NCBI GenBank assembly: GCA_902462065.1
Contig: CABQAK010000019.1
Coordinates: 1 to 37,858, forward strand
DNA from: an uncultured Collinsella sp.
GTDB taxonomy: Bacteria > Actinomycetota > Coriobacteriia > Coriobacteriales > Coriobacteriaceae
Direction: 5' to 3'
Length of the DNA stretch: 37,858 nucleotides
This document shows positions 30,025-37,858 of the stretch, in pieces. Made by a program: the position numbers and the translations under genes. Positions within the stretch are counted from its first letter, which is position 1, and each line of letters opens with the position of its first letter. Below the pieces are notes generated by a model. That model was not told the DNA's origin. It made no database searches and worked only from the letters and a program-made list of their open reading frames with translations.

Positions 30025-31398
30025 ATGAAACTTACGGTCATAGGTGGCGGTGGCGTCCGCTCCATGTTCTTGGCTAAGAGCATAGCCCAGCAGGCGTCAT
30101 CGCTTGGAATCGACGAACTTGTGTTTATGGACAATGATCCCGAGAAGCTGCGCATCTACGGTGGCCTTGCCGCCCATGTCTCGGGCATGCTTTGCCCCAC
30201 GCTTAATTTTTCACTGACGGGCGATGCAGTCGAGGCCGTTAAGGACGCCGATTACGTGATCACGACGATTCGCGTCGGTGGGGACCATATGCGCGTTCGC
30301 GATGAGCGCATTGCTCTTTCGCATGGGGTTCTTGGCCAAGAGACGACTGGCGCAGCCGGCGTGTCTTTTGCCATGCGCTCCGTCCCTGCGCTTGCTTCGT
30401 ATTGCGAGTTAATCAAGAAGTACGCAAAGCCGGACGTCAAGGTGTTTAACTTTACTAATCCCGCTGGCGTCGTATCTCAGGCCCTACGCGATATGGGCTA
30501 TGATTTTACTTATGGCATTTGCGATGCCCCCTCGGGCATGTTGCATCAGTTTGCCGAGTATAAAGGCGTTGATCCCGCATCGGTTCAGGGCGAGTGCTAT
30601 GGACTCAACCACCTCTCGTTCTTCCGCAATGTGACGGTTGACGGCGAGGACATCATGCCCGACTTGATCCACGACGACGGGGCATATGCTCATACAGATC
30701 TTAGGTTCTTCGAGAAGGACCTCGTCCTAAATCGCGGATGCGTGCCAAATGAGTACCTATACTATTTCTACTATCGCGAGCGCGCCGTTGCCAACGTTCT
30801 CTCTTCGCCCCAGACGCGCGGCGAACTAATCGAAGAAATTAATCGAGAAATGACGAGCGAGCTTGCATCTATCGATATCGAGAACGACTTCGAAAAAGGC
30901 CTCGCGTGCTTTGAGAAGTGGTACGGGATGCGCGAAAACAACTACATGGCGGCCGAGACGGGTATTCATCGCGACAAGCCGTGGACGTTTGACGTGTACG
31001 GCAAAGATGCTGGTGGATACGCGGGTGTCGCGCTCCGTTTCATGGATATTGCTCGCTCTGGCAAGACGCAGCAGATGATCCTGTGCACCCCCAACAATGG
31101 CGCCATCCCCGGCCTTCTCGATACAGATGTCATTGAGTCAACGTGCGATATCTCCACCGATGGTTGTGTGCCGCATCGCGTCGAAGCCGATTCTGTGCCC
31201 GCGGGAAACCTCGAATTGATTCGTCGCGTCAAGTACTACGAGCGCACCGTGGCGCGTGGCATCGTTAACCGATCGAAGCGCGACATTGTCGAGAGCCTCG
31301 CGATGCACCCGCTCGTTAATTCGTACTCCTTGGCGAAAGATATCGCCGCGCAGTACTTTGAGCTTAACCGCGACTACATCGACGGCTGGACAGACTAG
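30025..31398 (+). CDS. Glycoside hydrolase family 4, 6-phospho-glucosidase (alpha or beta not certain)
   Basis: 457 aa, usual GH4 size. An NAD(H)- and Mn-dependent enzyme that cleaves phosphorylated glucosides from the PTS. The Rossmann start MKLTVIGGGGVRSMFLAKSI binds NAD. NFTNPAGVVSQAL, the metal Cys in GICDAPSGM (Cys166) and the metal His in GLNHLSFF (His196) follow. In the family the residues after the Cys help class the enzyme: CDMP for 6-phospho-alpha-, CNVP for 6-phospho-beta-glucosidase. CDAP here leans to alpha. The ATG at 30025 follows GGGGG. It is divergent from rpiR and shares a locus with the PTS EIICB. In sum it probably hydrolyses the imported disaccharide phosphate. Confidence 0.85.
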   Translation: MKLTVIGGGGVRSMFLAKSIAQQASSLGIDELVFMDNDPEKLRIYGGLAAHVSGMLCPTLNFSLTGDAVEAVKDADYVITTIRVGGDHMRVRDERIALSHGVLGQETTGAAGVSFAMRSVPALASYCELIKKYAKPDVKVFNFTNPAGVVSQALRDMGYDFTYGICDAPSGMLHQFAEYKGVDPASVQGECYGLNHLSFFRNVTVDGEDIMPDLIHDDGAYAHTDLRFFEKDLVLNRGCVPNEYLYYFYYRERAVANVLSSPQTRGELIEEINREMTSELASIDIENDFEKGLACFEKWYGMRENNYMAAETGIHRDKPWTFDVYGKDAGGYAGVALRFMDIARSGKTQQMILCTPNNGAIPGLLDTDVIESTCDISTDGCVPHRVEADSVPAGNLELIRRVKYYERTVARGIVNRSKRDIVESLAMHPLVNSYSLAKDIAAQYFELNRDYIDGWTD

Positions 31399-31488
31399 TC
31401 TGGACGTTAAAACTAATAATTATGGATGGGCGGACCGGCGTTTATATTGGCGCCCGTTCGCCCTGCCTAGTAAGAAAACGGGTATAGA

Positions 31489-32316
31489 GTGAACTTGCGA
31501 GAGAACTTCAATGTCTTTCTGGAATCGGGCGATCGGGCGAAGGGATGCCGGAGTGGCTGCACGATGGCGTTATATATCCCCTTGTTTGTTATGAGCGCGC
31601 TTCAACTTGGTGTATCAAACGTTGCAACTGAGCTCGCCTATATCAATCCGTCCATTACGCTTATTTGCACTGTGGTCGCGGCCTTTTTAAACCTGCTTCT
31701 ATCGAATGTGGCTTTTTCATTATTTGCCGTCGACCGGTCCAAAGAGACGGTGCAACCTGCTCGAACCCCTCCGGTTTATCTCTTGGCCTCGACGGTTCCC
31801 CTCCAGATTTCTGGGGCGCTACTACTTTATTTGGTTCACTTGATTTTATCGGCAATTGTAGTCTTTGCCTCGCTTGCGAGCAGTCAGCTCGGGGTGTTGT
31901 GCTCGCTTGTGGTGGCAGTAATCGTGACGCTTCTTTCCGCGTCGTTCGTATTCGTGTTAATTGAAGATGCGGGCGTGGAGCAGAGGGGACTACGAGGCAT
32001 TCGGTTTGCACCACGCTACATCATGCGTTCGGTTACGGTGCTTCGTTCCTCCTGCAGAGAAATCGCGCGTCCCGCAACGATGCTAGTGGCATGGAACCTG
32101 GTTGCAAGTTGCGCTATCCAGGTTCTTGTCGGATGGGTAGTTTCGAGTGCGGCGCTGCCGTCGGCACTTTCAGTGACGGCGCTTGTACATGAGGGACTTT
32201 ATTATGGGGCGTTTGCTTATATCCTGCTTTTGCTAGTTCATTGTGCGGTTGCGAGTTGGCTCGAAATTGACGTGCTCATGGGGGTGTCCTTGTGCGTATC
32301 CGAGCAGGCGCGATAG
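31489..32316 (+). CDS. Integral membrane protein of unknown function
   Basis: 275 aa from a GTG with no good ribosome binding site (start uncertain). About six or seven hydrophobic segments: about 26-47 (MALYIPLFVMSALQLGV), 54-80, 94-120 (PVYLLASTVPLQISGALLLYLVHLIL), 120-140, 145-170, 198-225 and 232-258. Short charged loops with VDRSKETVQ and CREIARP lie between. I recognise no family and see no catalytic motif. It follows GH4 by 90 bases on the same strand, so it may be in that operon. Codon use looks lower in GC than the housekeeping genes, like the rest of the locus. It may have arrived with the sugar genes. Confidence 0.6.
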   Translation: MNLRENFNVFLESGDRAKGCRSGCTMALYIPLFVMSALQLGVSNVATELAYINPSITLICTVVAAFLNLLLSNVAFSLFAVDRSKETVQPARTPPVYLLASTVPLQISGALLLYLVHLILSAIVVFASLASSQLGVLCSLVVAVIVTLLSASFVFVLIEDAGVEQRGLRGIRFAPRYIMRSVTVLRSSCREIARPATMLVAWNLVASCAIQVLVGWVVSSAALPSALSVTALVHEGLYYGAFAYILLLLVHCAVASWLEIDVLMGVSLCVSEQAR

Positions 32317-32448
32317 CCCGAAGATGAAGCCGCGTTTTCGACATTGAGTTCCTGCGTACCTTGCTTTCTAAGCAGAATTGGCGCGCCGTCTGTTAACGAT
32401 CGTTTTCCAAGAATTCTTTTGTTGCGTATTTTATAGACTTCTCATTGC

Positions 32449-32454
32449 TATAAT
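32449..32454 (+). promoter_or_regulatory. -10 element TATAAT upstream of the MFS gene
   Basis: A perfect TATAAT lies 38 bases before the ATG. The -35 is unclear: TTGCGT at 32422-32427 is 21 bases away, too far for a normal spacer. Confidence 0.4.
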
Positions 32455-32491
32455 CGCCCACCGCTCAAGATAATCGGAGAGGTTTTCCTAT

Positions 32492-33688
32492 ATGGCTCAA
32501 ACAAAGCAAGGTGGTATCGCACTCAGGCAGTGGCTCCCGCTTATCGGGCTCGCCTGCTGCGCGTTCGTGTTCAACACGTCGGAGTTTATGCCCATCGGCC
32601 TTCTGACTGATATCGCCGCGTCGTTCTCGCTCACCGAGGCCCAGGCAGGCATCATGATCTCGGTCTATGCTTGGGGCGTCATGCTGCTGTCGCTGCCACT
32701 CATGGTGTTTGCCTCGCGCTTTGAGTTCAAGCGGATGCTGCTCGGCGTGCTCGCCGTGTTTTCTCTGGGTCAGTTCCTGTCCGCTGTGGCACCGACATAT
32801 CCCATCCTGGTCTGTGCACGCCTGGTGGTCGCTTGCGTACATGCCGTGTTCTGGTCGGTCGCCTCGATTATGGCCTCGCGCCTGGTCGACACCCGTCACG
32901 GGGCGCTTGCCATCAGCATGATCGCTACGGGCTCGTCCATCGCACAGATCTTTGGCCTGCCGATCGGCCGCGCCATCGGCCTGGCCGTGGGCTGGCGCAT
33001 GACGTTTGCCGTGGTCGGGGCCTTTTCTGCCGCCGCGGTGGTGTACCAGGCAGCGGTGTTCCCGGCCATGCCGGCGGGTGAGCGCTTTACCGTTAAGCAG
33101 CTGCCCGAGCTGCTCAAGAACCCGTTCCTTATCGCGCTCTACGCGGTCACGGTGTTCATGGCGACCGGCTACTACGCGGGTTACAGCTATATCGAGCCGT
33201 TCCTGGCGCAGGTCGCGCACGTCGACGCGGGCGCCATCACCATGACGCTGACGGCGTTTGGCTGCTCCGGTCTGGTGGGCAGCTGGCTGTTTGGCCGCCT
33301 GTTCGACGGGCACCGCTTCCCGTTCTTGGCTATCACGCTCTCCGGCGTGCCGGCGGCCCTGCTGCTCATGGGTTCGGCCGCATCGTCGCTCGCTGCGGTT
33401 CTCGCTGTGTGCGCGCTATGGGGTTGCTGCGCCACGGCCTTTAACGTGGCGTTTCAGGCCGAGCTCATCAAGTACACGCCCGCGGATTCGTCGGCTGTCG
33501 CCATGTCGATCTTCTCGGGCCTGTTCAATCTGGGTATCGGCACGGGCACCGCAATCGGCGGCGCCGTGGTTTCGGGTCCCGGTATCGCTTGGATCGGCTT
33601 CGTGGGCGGGGCGATTGCCGTCGTGGGCGTCATCCTCGCCATCACCGTACTGTTCCCAGCCATCCGCCGCACCAAGCCCGTCGCCTAA
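32492..33688 (+). CDS. MFS transporter, DHA1 family, SotB/YdeA-like efflux protein
   Basis: 398 aa, 12 membrane segments. The N-terminus LPLIGLACCAFVFNTSEFMPIGLLTDIAASFSLTEAQAGIMISVYAWGVMLLSLPLM matches the sugar-efflux SotB/YdeA group, including the FxxxTSEFxPIGLL motif. The MFS loop 2-3 motif is degenerate (ASRFEFKRMLLG). The second half starts near LIALYAVTVFMATGYYAGYSYIEPFLAQVAHV. Members pump arabinose, IPTG-like sugars or drugs out with protons. The true substrate is unknown. It has its own -10 and a strong palindrome after the stop, so it is probably monocistronic. The C-terminus is short and hydrophilic (RRTKPVA). Confidence 0.88.
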   Translation: MAQTKQGGIALRQWLPLIGLACCAFVFNTSEFMPIGLLTDIAASFSLTEAQAGIMISVYAWGVMLLSLPLMVFASRFEFKRMLLGVLAVFSLGQFLSAVAPTYPILVCARLVVACVHAVFWSVASIMASRLVDTRHGALAISMIATGSSIAQIFGLPIGRAIGLAVGWRMTFAVVGAFSAAAVVYQAAVFPAMPAGERFTVKQLPELLKNPFLIALYAVTVFMATGYYAGYSYIEPFLAQVAHVDAGAITMTLTAFGCSGLVGSWLFGRLFDGHRFPFLAITLSGVPAALLLMGSAASSLAAVLAVCALWGCCATAFNVAFQAELIKYTPADSSAVAMSIFSGLFNLGIGTGTAIGGAVVSGPGIAWIGFVGGAIAVVGVILAITVLFPAIRRTKPVA

Positions 33689-33703
33689 TCACGTCCCCTC
33701 ATC

Positions 33704-33770
33704 AGTTGCGGTGAAATACGGACTGTTTAGCCCAGTAAACCTGGTAAACAGTCCGTATTTCACCGCAACT
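33704..33770. repeat. Perfect 26-base palindrome with TTGCGGTGAAATA end (copy 2)
   Basis: Arms 33704-33729 and 33745-33770 are perfectly complementary over 26 bases with a 15-base spacer. Inside it CCAG/CTGG (33732-33735, 33741-33744) extends the pairing. TATTTT follows. The outer part matches 20593-20605. It may serve as the MFS terminator, but it is longer and more perfect than a normal one. Confidence 0.8.
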
Positions 33771-33842
33771 TATTTTGGGGGAGGGGGGTGCACGGCGGGC
33801 ATACAATGGATGTCGTTGTGTTGAGCTTACCGGGAGGTTGCT

Positions 33843-35219
33843 ATGTGGGCATACGAGACGACGTTCTATCAGATCTATCCGCTGGGCTTTTGTGGAGCTC
33901 CACGCGAAAACGCCGCGCCCGTTGCCGAGGATGAGCTCGCCCAGGCTGTCAACGCCGCGCCAAACCCCGACGCGCCCATCATGAAGATCGCCCAATGGGC
34001 CGACTACCTGCAAAAACTCGGTATTGGCGCTGTGCTCATCAATCCGCCGCTCGAGTCCGATAGTCATGGCTACGACACGCGCAGCCTGCGCCACATCGAC
34101 CGTCGCTTGGGTGGGGATGCCGACTTTGCCGCCGTGTGCGAGACACTGCATGCCCACGGCATCCGCGTGGTGCTCGACGCCGTCTTCAACCATGTGGGCC
34201 GTGGCTTTTGGGCCTTCCGCGATGTGCAGGAGCGCAAGTGGGACTCGCCCTACAAGGACTGGTTCCACATCAGCTTTGATGGCGACTCGTGCTACGGCGA
34301 CGGCTTTTGGTACGAGGGCTGGGAAGGCCATTTTGAGCTCGTGAAGCTCAACCTGCAAAACCCCGCCGTGGTCGATTACCTGCTCGAGTCCGTGCGCCGC
34401 TGGGCCGAGGTCTTTGGCGTCGACGGCCTGCGCCTGGACGTTGCCTATATGCTCGACCGCGACTTTATGCGCCGCCTGCACGCTTTTACCCGTGAGCTCA
34501 AGCCCGACTTTGTGCTGATCGGCGAGACGCTCCACGGCGACTACAGCCAAATCGTCAACGACGAGATGCTCGACTCCTGCACCAACTACGAGTGCTACAA
34601 GGGCCTGTACTCCAGCTTTAACTCGGTCAACATGTTCGAGATCGCCCATTCGCTGCACCGTCAGTTTGGCGGCGACCCCTGGTGCATCTACCGCGGCAAA
34701 CATCTGCTGTCGTTTGTCGACAACCACGATGTGCCGCGCCTGGCGAGCATCCTCACCGACAAGTCCTGTCTGCGTCCCGCCTACGGCATGCTCTTTGGCA
34801 TGCCGGGCATCCCGTGCGTCTACTATGGCAGCGAGTGGGGAATTGCTGGCGAAAAGGGCGGCCCCGATGGCGACTGGGCGCTGCGCCCTGCGCTCGATGA
34901 GCCTGCGCCCAACGAGCTGACGGCGTTCATCACGCAACTCGCACACCTTCGCTCGGCCGACGACGCGGCTGCCCGTGCTCTCAACTACGGTGCCTATCGC
35001 AACGTGGTGATCCAGAACAAGCAGCTGCTGTTCGAGCGCGCCTGTGACGGCGCGACGGTACTCGTGGCGGTGAATGCCGTGGGTGAGCCTTACGCCTTTG
35101 GCGCTGGCGAACTCAACGGCTCCTTCGTCGACCTGCTTGCCGACGATGCGCCCACGGTCGAGCTGACGGGTACCCTTGAGCTTGCGCCCTACGAGGTGCG
35201 CTATCTGTTGAGGGCCTAG
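33843..35219 (+). CDS. Glycoside hydrolase family 13, intracellular alpha-amylase-like
   Basis: 458 aa, no signal peptide. The (beta/alpha)8 domain has the four GH13 regions: DAVFNH (112-117), GLRLDVAY with nucleophile Asp199, GETL with acid/base Glu228, and FVDNHD with the third carboxylate Asp296. The first strand is TTFYQIYPLGFCG. HGYDTRSLRHIDRRLGG is the usual substrate-loop segment. The chain ends in a small all-beta domain (ATVLVAVNAV...VELTGTLELAPYEVRYLL). It probably cuts alpha-1,4 or alpha-1,6 glucans or maltodextrins in the cytosol. The exact specificity is not visible. GGGAGG lies six bases before the ATG. It is three bases upstream of a DNA glycosylase gene with which it shares a transcript. 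Confidence 0.88.
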   Translation: MWAYETTFYQIYPLGFCGAPRENAAPVAEDELAQAVNAAPNPDAPIMKIAQWADYLQKLGIGAVLINPPLESDSHGYDTRSLRHIDRRLGGDADFAAVCETLHAHGIRVVLDAVFNHVGRGFWAFRDVQERKWDSPYKDWFHISFDGDSCYGDGFWYEGWEGHFELVKLNLQNPAVVDYLLESVRRWAEVFGVDGLRLDVAYMLDRDFMRRLHAFTRELKPDFVLIGETLHGDYSQIVNDEMLDSCTNYECYKGLYSSFNSVNMFEIAHSLHRQFGGDPWCIYRGKHLLSFVDNHDVPRLASILTDKSCLRPAYGMLFGMPGIPCVYYGSEWGIAGEKGGPDGDWALRPALDEPAPNELTAFITQLAHLRSADDAAARALNYGAYRNVVIQNKQLLFERACDGATVLVAVNAVGEPYAFGAGELNGSFVDLLADDAPTVELTGTLELAPYEVRYLLRA

Positions 35220-35222
35220 ATC

Positions 35223-35786
35223 ATGACAGCGCCGGACGAGGGCTATCAACATATTGAGCATGGGTTTGAGCCTGTGTTCGACCAGCACTCGCGCGTTTTG
35301 GTGCTCGGGTCGTTTCCCTCGGTGCTTTCGCGCGCCAATGCCTATTATTACGGCAACCCTCAGAATCGCTTTTGGCGTGTGATGGCCACGTGCCTCGGTA
35401 TGCCTGTGCCGCCCAACGAGGGCGATCCTTTGGCAAGCGGTGAGCCCGCGACGCTCGATGCCTCCATTGCCGCCAAGCGGGCCATGCTGCTGAACGGCGG
35501 CGTGGCCCTGTGGGATGTGATCGAGAGCTGCGACATTAAGGGCTCGAGCGACGCGAGCATTCGTAACGTTGTGCCGGCACATATCGAGCGCATTACCGAT
35601 GCCGCGCCGATCGAGGTCGTTGCCTGTAACGGCGGTGCGGCAGGGCGACTCTACAAACGCTATCTACAAGAGCGGACGGGGCTACCCGCCATCGTGCTGC
35701 CGTCGACGAGTCCTGCCAACGCGGCGTGGCGTTTGGAGCGGCTTGTCGAGCGTTGGCACGAAGCCGTTGACTGGGCTGTTATTTAA
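35223..35786 (+). CDS. DNA glycosylase of the uracil-DNA glycosylase superfamily (hypoxanthine/deoxyinosine type)
   Basis: 187 aa. It removes damaged bases, likely hypoxanthine or uracil, from DNA. It shows the superfamily motif 1 LVLGSFPSVLSRANAYYYGNPQNRFWRV, where the GSFPS and YYYGNPQNRFW pattern is typical of the hypoxanthine-DNA glycosylase group. Motif 2 is the C-terminal LPSTSPAN (LPSTSPANAAW), with VVACNGGAAGRLYKRYLQ before it. GAGGG precedes the ATG. The gene abuts the GH13 stop (three bases), so the two are one unit with no obvious shared role. It ends two bases before the convergent gene at 35788. Confidence 0.83.
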   Translation: MTAPDEGYQHIEHGFEPVFDQHSRVLVLGSFPSVLSRANAYYYGNPQNRFWRVMATCLGMPVPPNEGDPLASGEPATLDASIAAKRAMLLNGGVALWDVIESCDIKGSSDASIRNVVPAHIERITDAAPIEVVACNGGAAGRLYKRYLQERTGLPAIVLPSTSPANAAWRLERLVERWHEAVDWAVI

Positions 35787-35787
35787 T

Positions 35788-36450
35788 TTAGATTTTTGTT
35801 TGAGCGTGGGCGCCCAGACGTTTCAGAACGCCTCGCCAGATCGGCGCGGGCACGGCTGGCTCGGCGCAAACCATGCCGTCGGTGCCGACGTTGGCGGCAT
35901 TGCCGCCGCCAAGTCGCTGTGCATGCTCGACGGAGCAGCCCATGCGCACAGCGCCCACAAGCTTATCCATCGCTTCCGAAAAAGGTCGGCGCAAGAGGCC
36001 CATGCGCGGAGAGCGACGAAGCGCCGCAATGCCGCTGCCGGCGCAGATGGCAACGCCGCCACACCACAATTGGTCATGACGCTCGCATACCTTGTGCAGA
36101 CGAACGGCGGTCCCACGCGCCTGTTCAGCGCCCTGTCGTGCGGCTCGGATCACGGCATAGACACGCGTTCCCGTACCGCCAAAGCGCTCAAGCGCCTGCT
36201 CGATAGCAGTCAACGTCTCATCGTCAGCCATATCTTCAATGGCCAGCACGATGCCATCGGCAACGCCGTCGGCATCATCCGCCTTCAAGTCGACCGGGCG
36301 GGGGAGTGCGGTGCCGGAAAGTTGAGCATTGGCGGCGATGGCATCCTGCAGGTCCCAGAGCAAAAACTCAAGATCGGCGCTATTGGGAATACTGATATAC
36401 GCAATGGTGTGCAGTGTTTTTGGTACATCGCCACGCGTGATTGTCTCCAT
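35788..36450 (-). CDS. Conserved hypothetical protein, possibly flavodoxin-like
   Basis: 220 aa, no signal or membrane segment. I do not recognise a family with confidence. It starts METITRGDVPKTLHTIAYISIPNSADLEFLLWDLQDAIAAN. The middle, DGIVLAIEDMADDETLTAIEQALERFGGTGTRVYAVIRAARQGAEQ, looks like a Rossmann-type alpha/beta unit. The segment GGVAICAGSGIAALRRSPRMGLLRRPFSEAMDKLVGAVRMG resembles the end of NAD(P)H-dependent flavin reductase-like proteins. AAGGAG precedes the ATG. It is convergent with the DNA glycosylase and divergent from the aminotransferase gene, so it is probably transcribed alone. The flavodoxin-like idea is weak. Confidence 0.55.
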   Translation of the reverse strand: METITRGDVPKTLHTIAYISIPNSADLEFLLWDLQDAIAANAQLSGTALPRPVDLKADDADGVADGIVLAIEDMADDETLTAIEQALERFGGTGTRVYAVIRAARQGAEQARGTAVRLHKVCERHDQLWCGGVAICAGSGIAALRRSPRMGLLRRPFSEAMDKLVGAVRMGCSVEHAQRLGGGNAANVGTDGMVCAEPAVPAPIWRGVLKRLGAHAQTKI

Positions 36451-36543
36451 GCCATCTCCTTTCCGGCTCGTTTCCGTTTAGGTTACACCGTCTGGCGGCG
36501 CCCCGCCGCGCTATCCTAGTGCAACCCTTACGAAAGGAACGCC

Positions 36544-37680
36544 ATGCGACTGCCCATGAATACCTCGCTTGCCACGCTCAAGCCCTCCGGTATCCGCCGG
36601 ATCAACGCGCTCGCCGCCCAGCACCCGGGGTGCATCGCGCTTGCGCTTGGCGAGCCCGATTTTCCCACGCCCGATGTGATTAGTGCCGAGGTGACCGCCG
36701 CACTGGACCGCGGTGACACGCACTATCCGCCCAACAACGGTCGCCCCGCCCTGCGTGAGGCGTTATCTGCCTACATGGGGGACGCGGGCCTTACGTTTTC
36801 GGCCGACGAGGTCATCCTAACCGACGGCGCGACCGAGGCCCTGTCGGCAACATTCATGGCTATGCTCAACCCCGGCGACGAGGTCATCATCCCCACGCCG
36901 GCCTTTGGCCTGTACGAGAGCATCGTCGTGGCCAATCACGCCAAAGCGGTCTTTTTGGATACGGAGCCTGCGCAATTCCAGATTGATGAGGAGGCGCTTC
37001 GTGCCTGCGTGACGCCGGCGACCAAGGCCATCGTCATCTGCTCGCCCAACAATCCCACGGGTTGCATCCTCAACGCGGCGTCGCTCGACGCCGTGGCGCA
37101 CGTGGCAGAGCAGGCGGGCATCTACGTGGTCTGCGACGACGTATACAACCGCCTGGTTTATGTGGATGGCTACGAGCGCTTTGCCCAGCGTCACCCGGAG
37201 CTGCGTGAACAGACGGTAGTCATCGAGAGCTTCTCCAAACCCTGGGCCATGACCGGCTGGCGCCTGGGCTGGCTCGCAGCAGCGACTCCCGTCATCTCCG
37301 AGATCGCAAAAGCCCACCAATACTTAGTATCGAGTGCCGTCTCCTTCGAAATGGACGCCGCAGCCCGAGCCCTGACCGTCGACCCAACCCCCATGCTCAA
37401 AGTCTACCGAGCCCGTCGCGAACGCGTACTCGCAGCCTTAGACGCCATGGGCCTCGACGTAGTAGAGCCCGCAGGAGCCTTCTACACTTTCCCAAGCATC
37501 AAAAAGTTCGGCCTAACCAGCGAAGACTTCTGCATCAAAGCCATCAAAGAGGCCAACGTAGCCCTAGTTCCCGGAAACTGCTTCGGAACCGAAGGCCACA
37601 TCCGCTTAAGCTACTGCGTCTCCGACAAAGATCTGGACGAAGGTCTCCACCGCCTGTCCACCTTCATTTCGACCTTGTAG
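36544..37680 (+). CDS. Pyridoxal-phosphate aminotransferase, class I/II
   Basis: 378 aa. It transfers amino groups between amino acids and 2-oxo acids. Motifs: IALALGEPDFPTPD, GATEALSATFMAMLNPGDEVIIPTPAFGLY, SPNNPTG (N169-G173), VCDDVYNRLVY with Asp198/Tyr201, and SFSKPWAMTGWRLGW with the PLP lysine Lys232. All are intact. The GEPDF start and Lys context fit the aspartate/aromatic/methionine-type aminotransferase group (PatA/AspC-like). Specificity is not clear. AAAGGA precedes the ATG. From about 37300 (residue 252 on) synonymous codons switch from G/C-ending to A-ending (GCA, GTA, GAA, AAA, CGA), a sign of a mosaic gene. The encoded protein remains normal. It is divergent from the hypothetical gene at 36450. 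Confidence 0.9.
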   Translation: MRLPMNTSLATLKPSGIRRINALAAQHPGCIALALGEPDFPTPDVISAEVTAALDRGDTHYPPNNGRPALREALSAYMGDAGLTFSADEVILTDGATEALSATFMAMLNPGDEVIIPTPAFGLYESIVVANHAKAVFLDTEPAQFQIDEEALRACVTPATKAIVICSPNNPTGCILNAASLDAVAHVAEQAGIYVVCDDVYNRLVYVDGYERFAQRHPELREQTVVIESFSKPWAMTGWRLGWLAAATPVISEIAKAHQYLVSSAVSFEMDAAARALTVDPTPMLKVYRARRERVLAALDAMGLDVVEPAGAFYTFPSIKKFGLTSEDFCIKAIKEANVALVPGNCFGTEGHIRLSYCVSDKDLDEGLHRLSTFISTL

Positions 37681-37825
37681 TCCTCAGGGACGCAACACAT
37701 CAGCCCACCGACATAAGGGTTATGCGTGGGGCGCGCCGGCCAACGGCAACCCTGGCTGCTCCAAAGTCAACACAGGTCGCGCCGCCAAAGGCCAGGCGCA
37801 AGCTTTTCGTAGATTCCGCACGAGC

Positions 37826-37850
37826 CGAAGAGCACTAAATGTGCTCTTCG
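37826..37850. repeat. Hairpin at the right window edge
   Basis: CGAAGAGCAC (37826-37835) and GTGCTCTTCG (37841-37850) are perfectly complementary around TAAAT, with outer GCACGA nearby and TCGTGC extending it. It may be a terminator of the aminotransferase gene or part of a repeat. The window ends eight bases later. Confidence 0.5.
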
Positions 37851-37858
37851 TGCGAGCC

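Noticed and set aside
33702..35582. 626-codon - strand open frame opposite the GH13 and glycosylase genes
   Set aside because: It includes the perfect palindrome at 33704 and is antisense to genes with intact catalytic motifs.

Overview
The window is about 60% GC by eye. It carries a run of housekeeping genes (cysS end, rlmB, yacP; tRNAs with tuf; rpmG, tRNA-Trp, secE, nusG, rplK, rplA) followed by sugar PTS genes, GH4 and GH13 glycosidases, an FeoA-FeoB fusion, a sortase-type surface 5'-nucleotidase and many intergenic hairpins. Gene content, composition and codon use suggest a Gram-positive anaerobic gut actinobacterium of the Coriobacteriia, most like Collinsella. This is inferred from family knowledge; no database search was run.

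Layout. 1-7.3 kb is translation and transcription machinery on the + strand. It holds a cysS tail with an apparent frameshift, rlmB, yacP, a lone tRNA-Thr(TGT), a roughly 0.6 kb gene-free stretch full of palindromic repeats, tRNA-Tyr/Thr/Met then tuf, and rpmG/tRNA-Trp/secE/nusG/rplK/rplA. The last two operons start from near-identical promoters. 7.3-19.4 kb is almost all on the - strand. It holds a metallophosphoesterase overlapping an unusual ParB-like/Bmp fusion, mscS, a wall-anchored 5'-nucleotidase, a three-gene ABC importer (binding lipoprotein, permease, ATPase), a WYL-type regulator, asnS and a glucose-type PTS EIIA. 19.6-24.1 kb holds an alpha/beta hydrolase and then a gntR / DDAH / APC-antiporter module. 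That module is bracketed on both sides by clusters of the same inverted GGAAAC...CCCGTTTCGAG repeat.

24.5-32.3 kb holds feoAB behind a likely DtxR-type operator, then a sugar locus: PTS EIICB, a convergent RpiR regulator and a divergent GH4 phospho-glycosidase, followed by an orphan membrane protein. The sugar locus looks lower in GC than its surroundings. 32.5-37.7 kb holds an MFS efflux protein, a cytosolic GH13 enzyme, a DNA glycosylase, an unknown protein and a class I aminotransferase whose codon use changes abruptly in its last third.

How genes may work together: the EIICB has no EIIA domain, so the EIIA at 18.9 kb is a candidate partner. The EIICB product would be hydrolysed by the GH4 enzyme under RpiR control. 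The DDAH and the antiporter are plausibly a methylarginine/arginine import-and-hydrolysis pair controlled by the adjacent GntR protein. The most unusual non-coding feature is the density and variety of intergenic palindromes, at least five families, several with two or more copies in this window.
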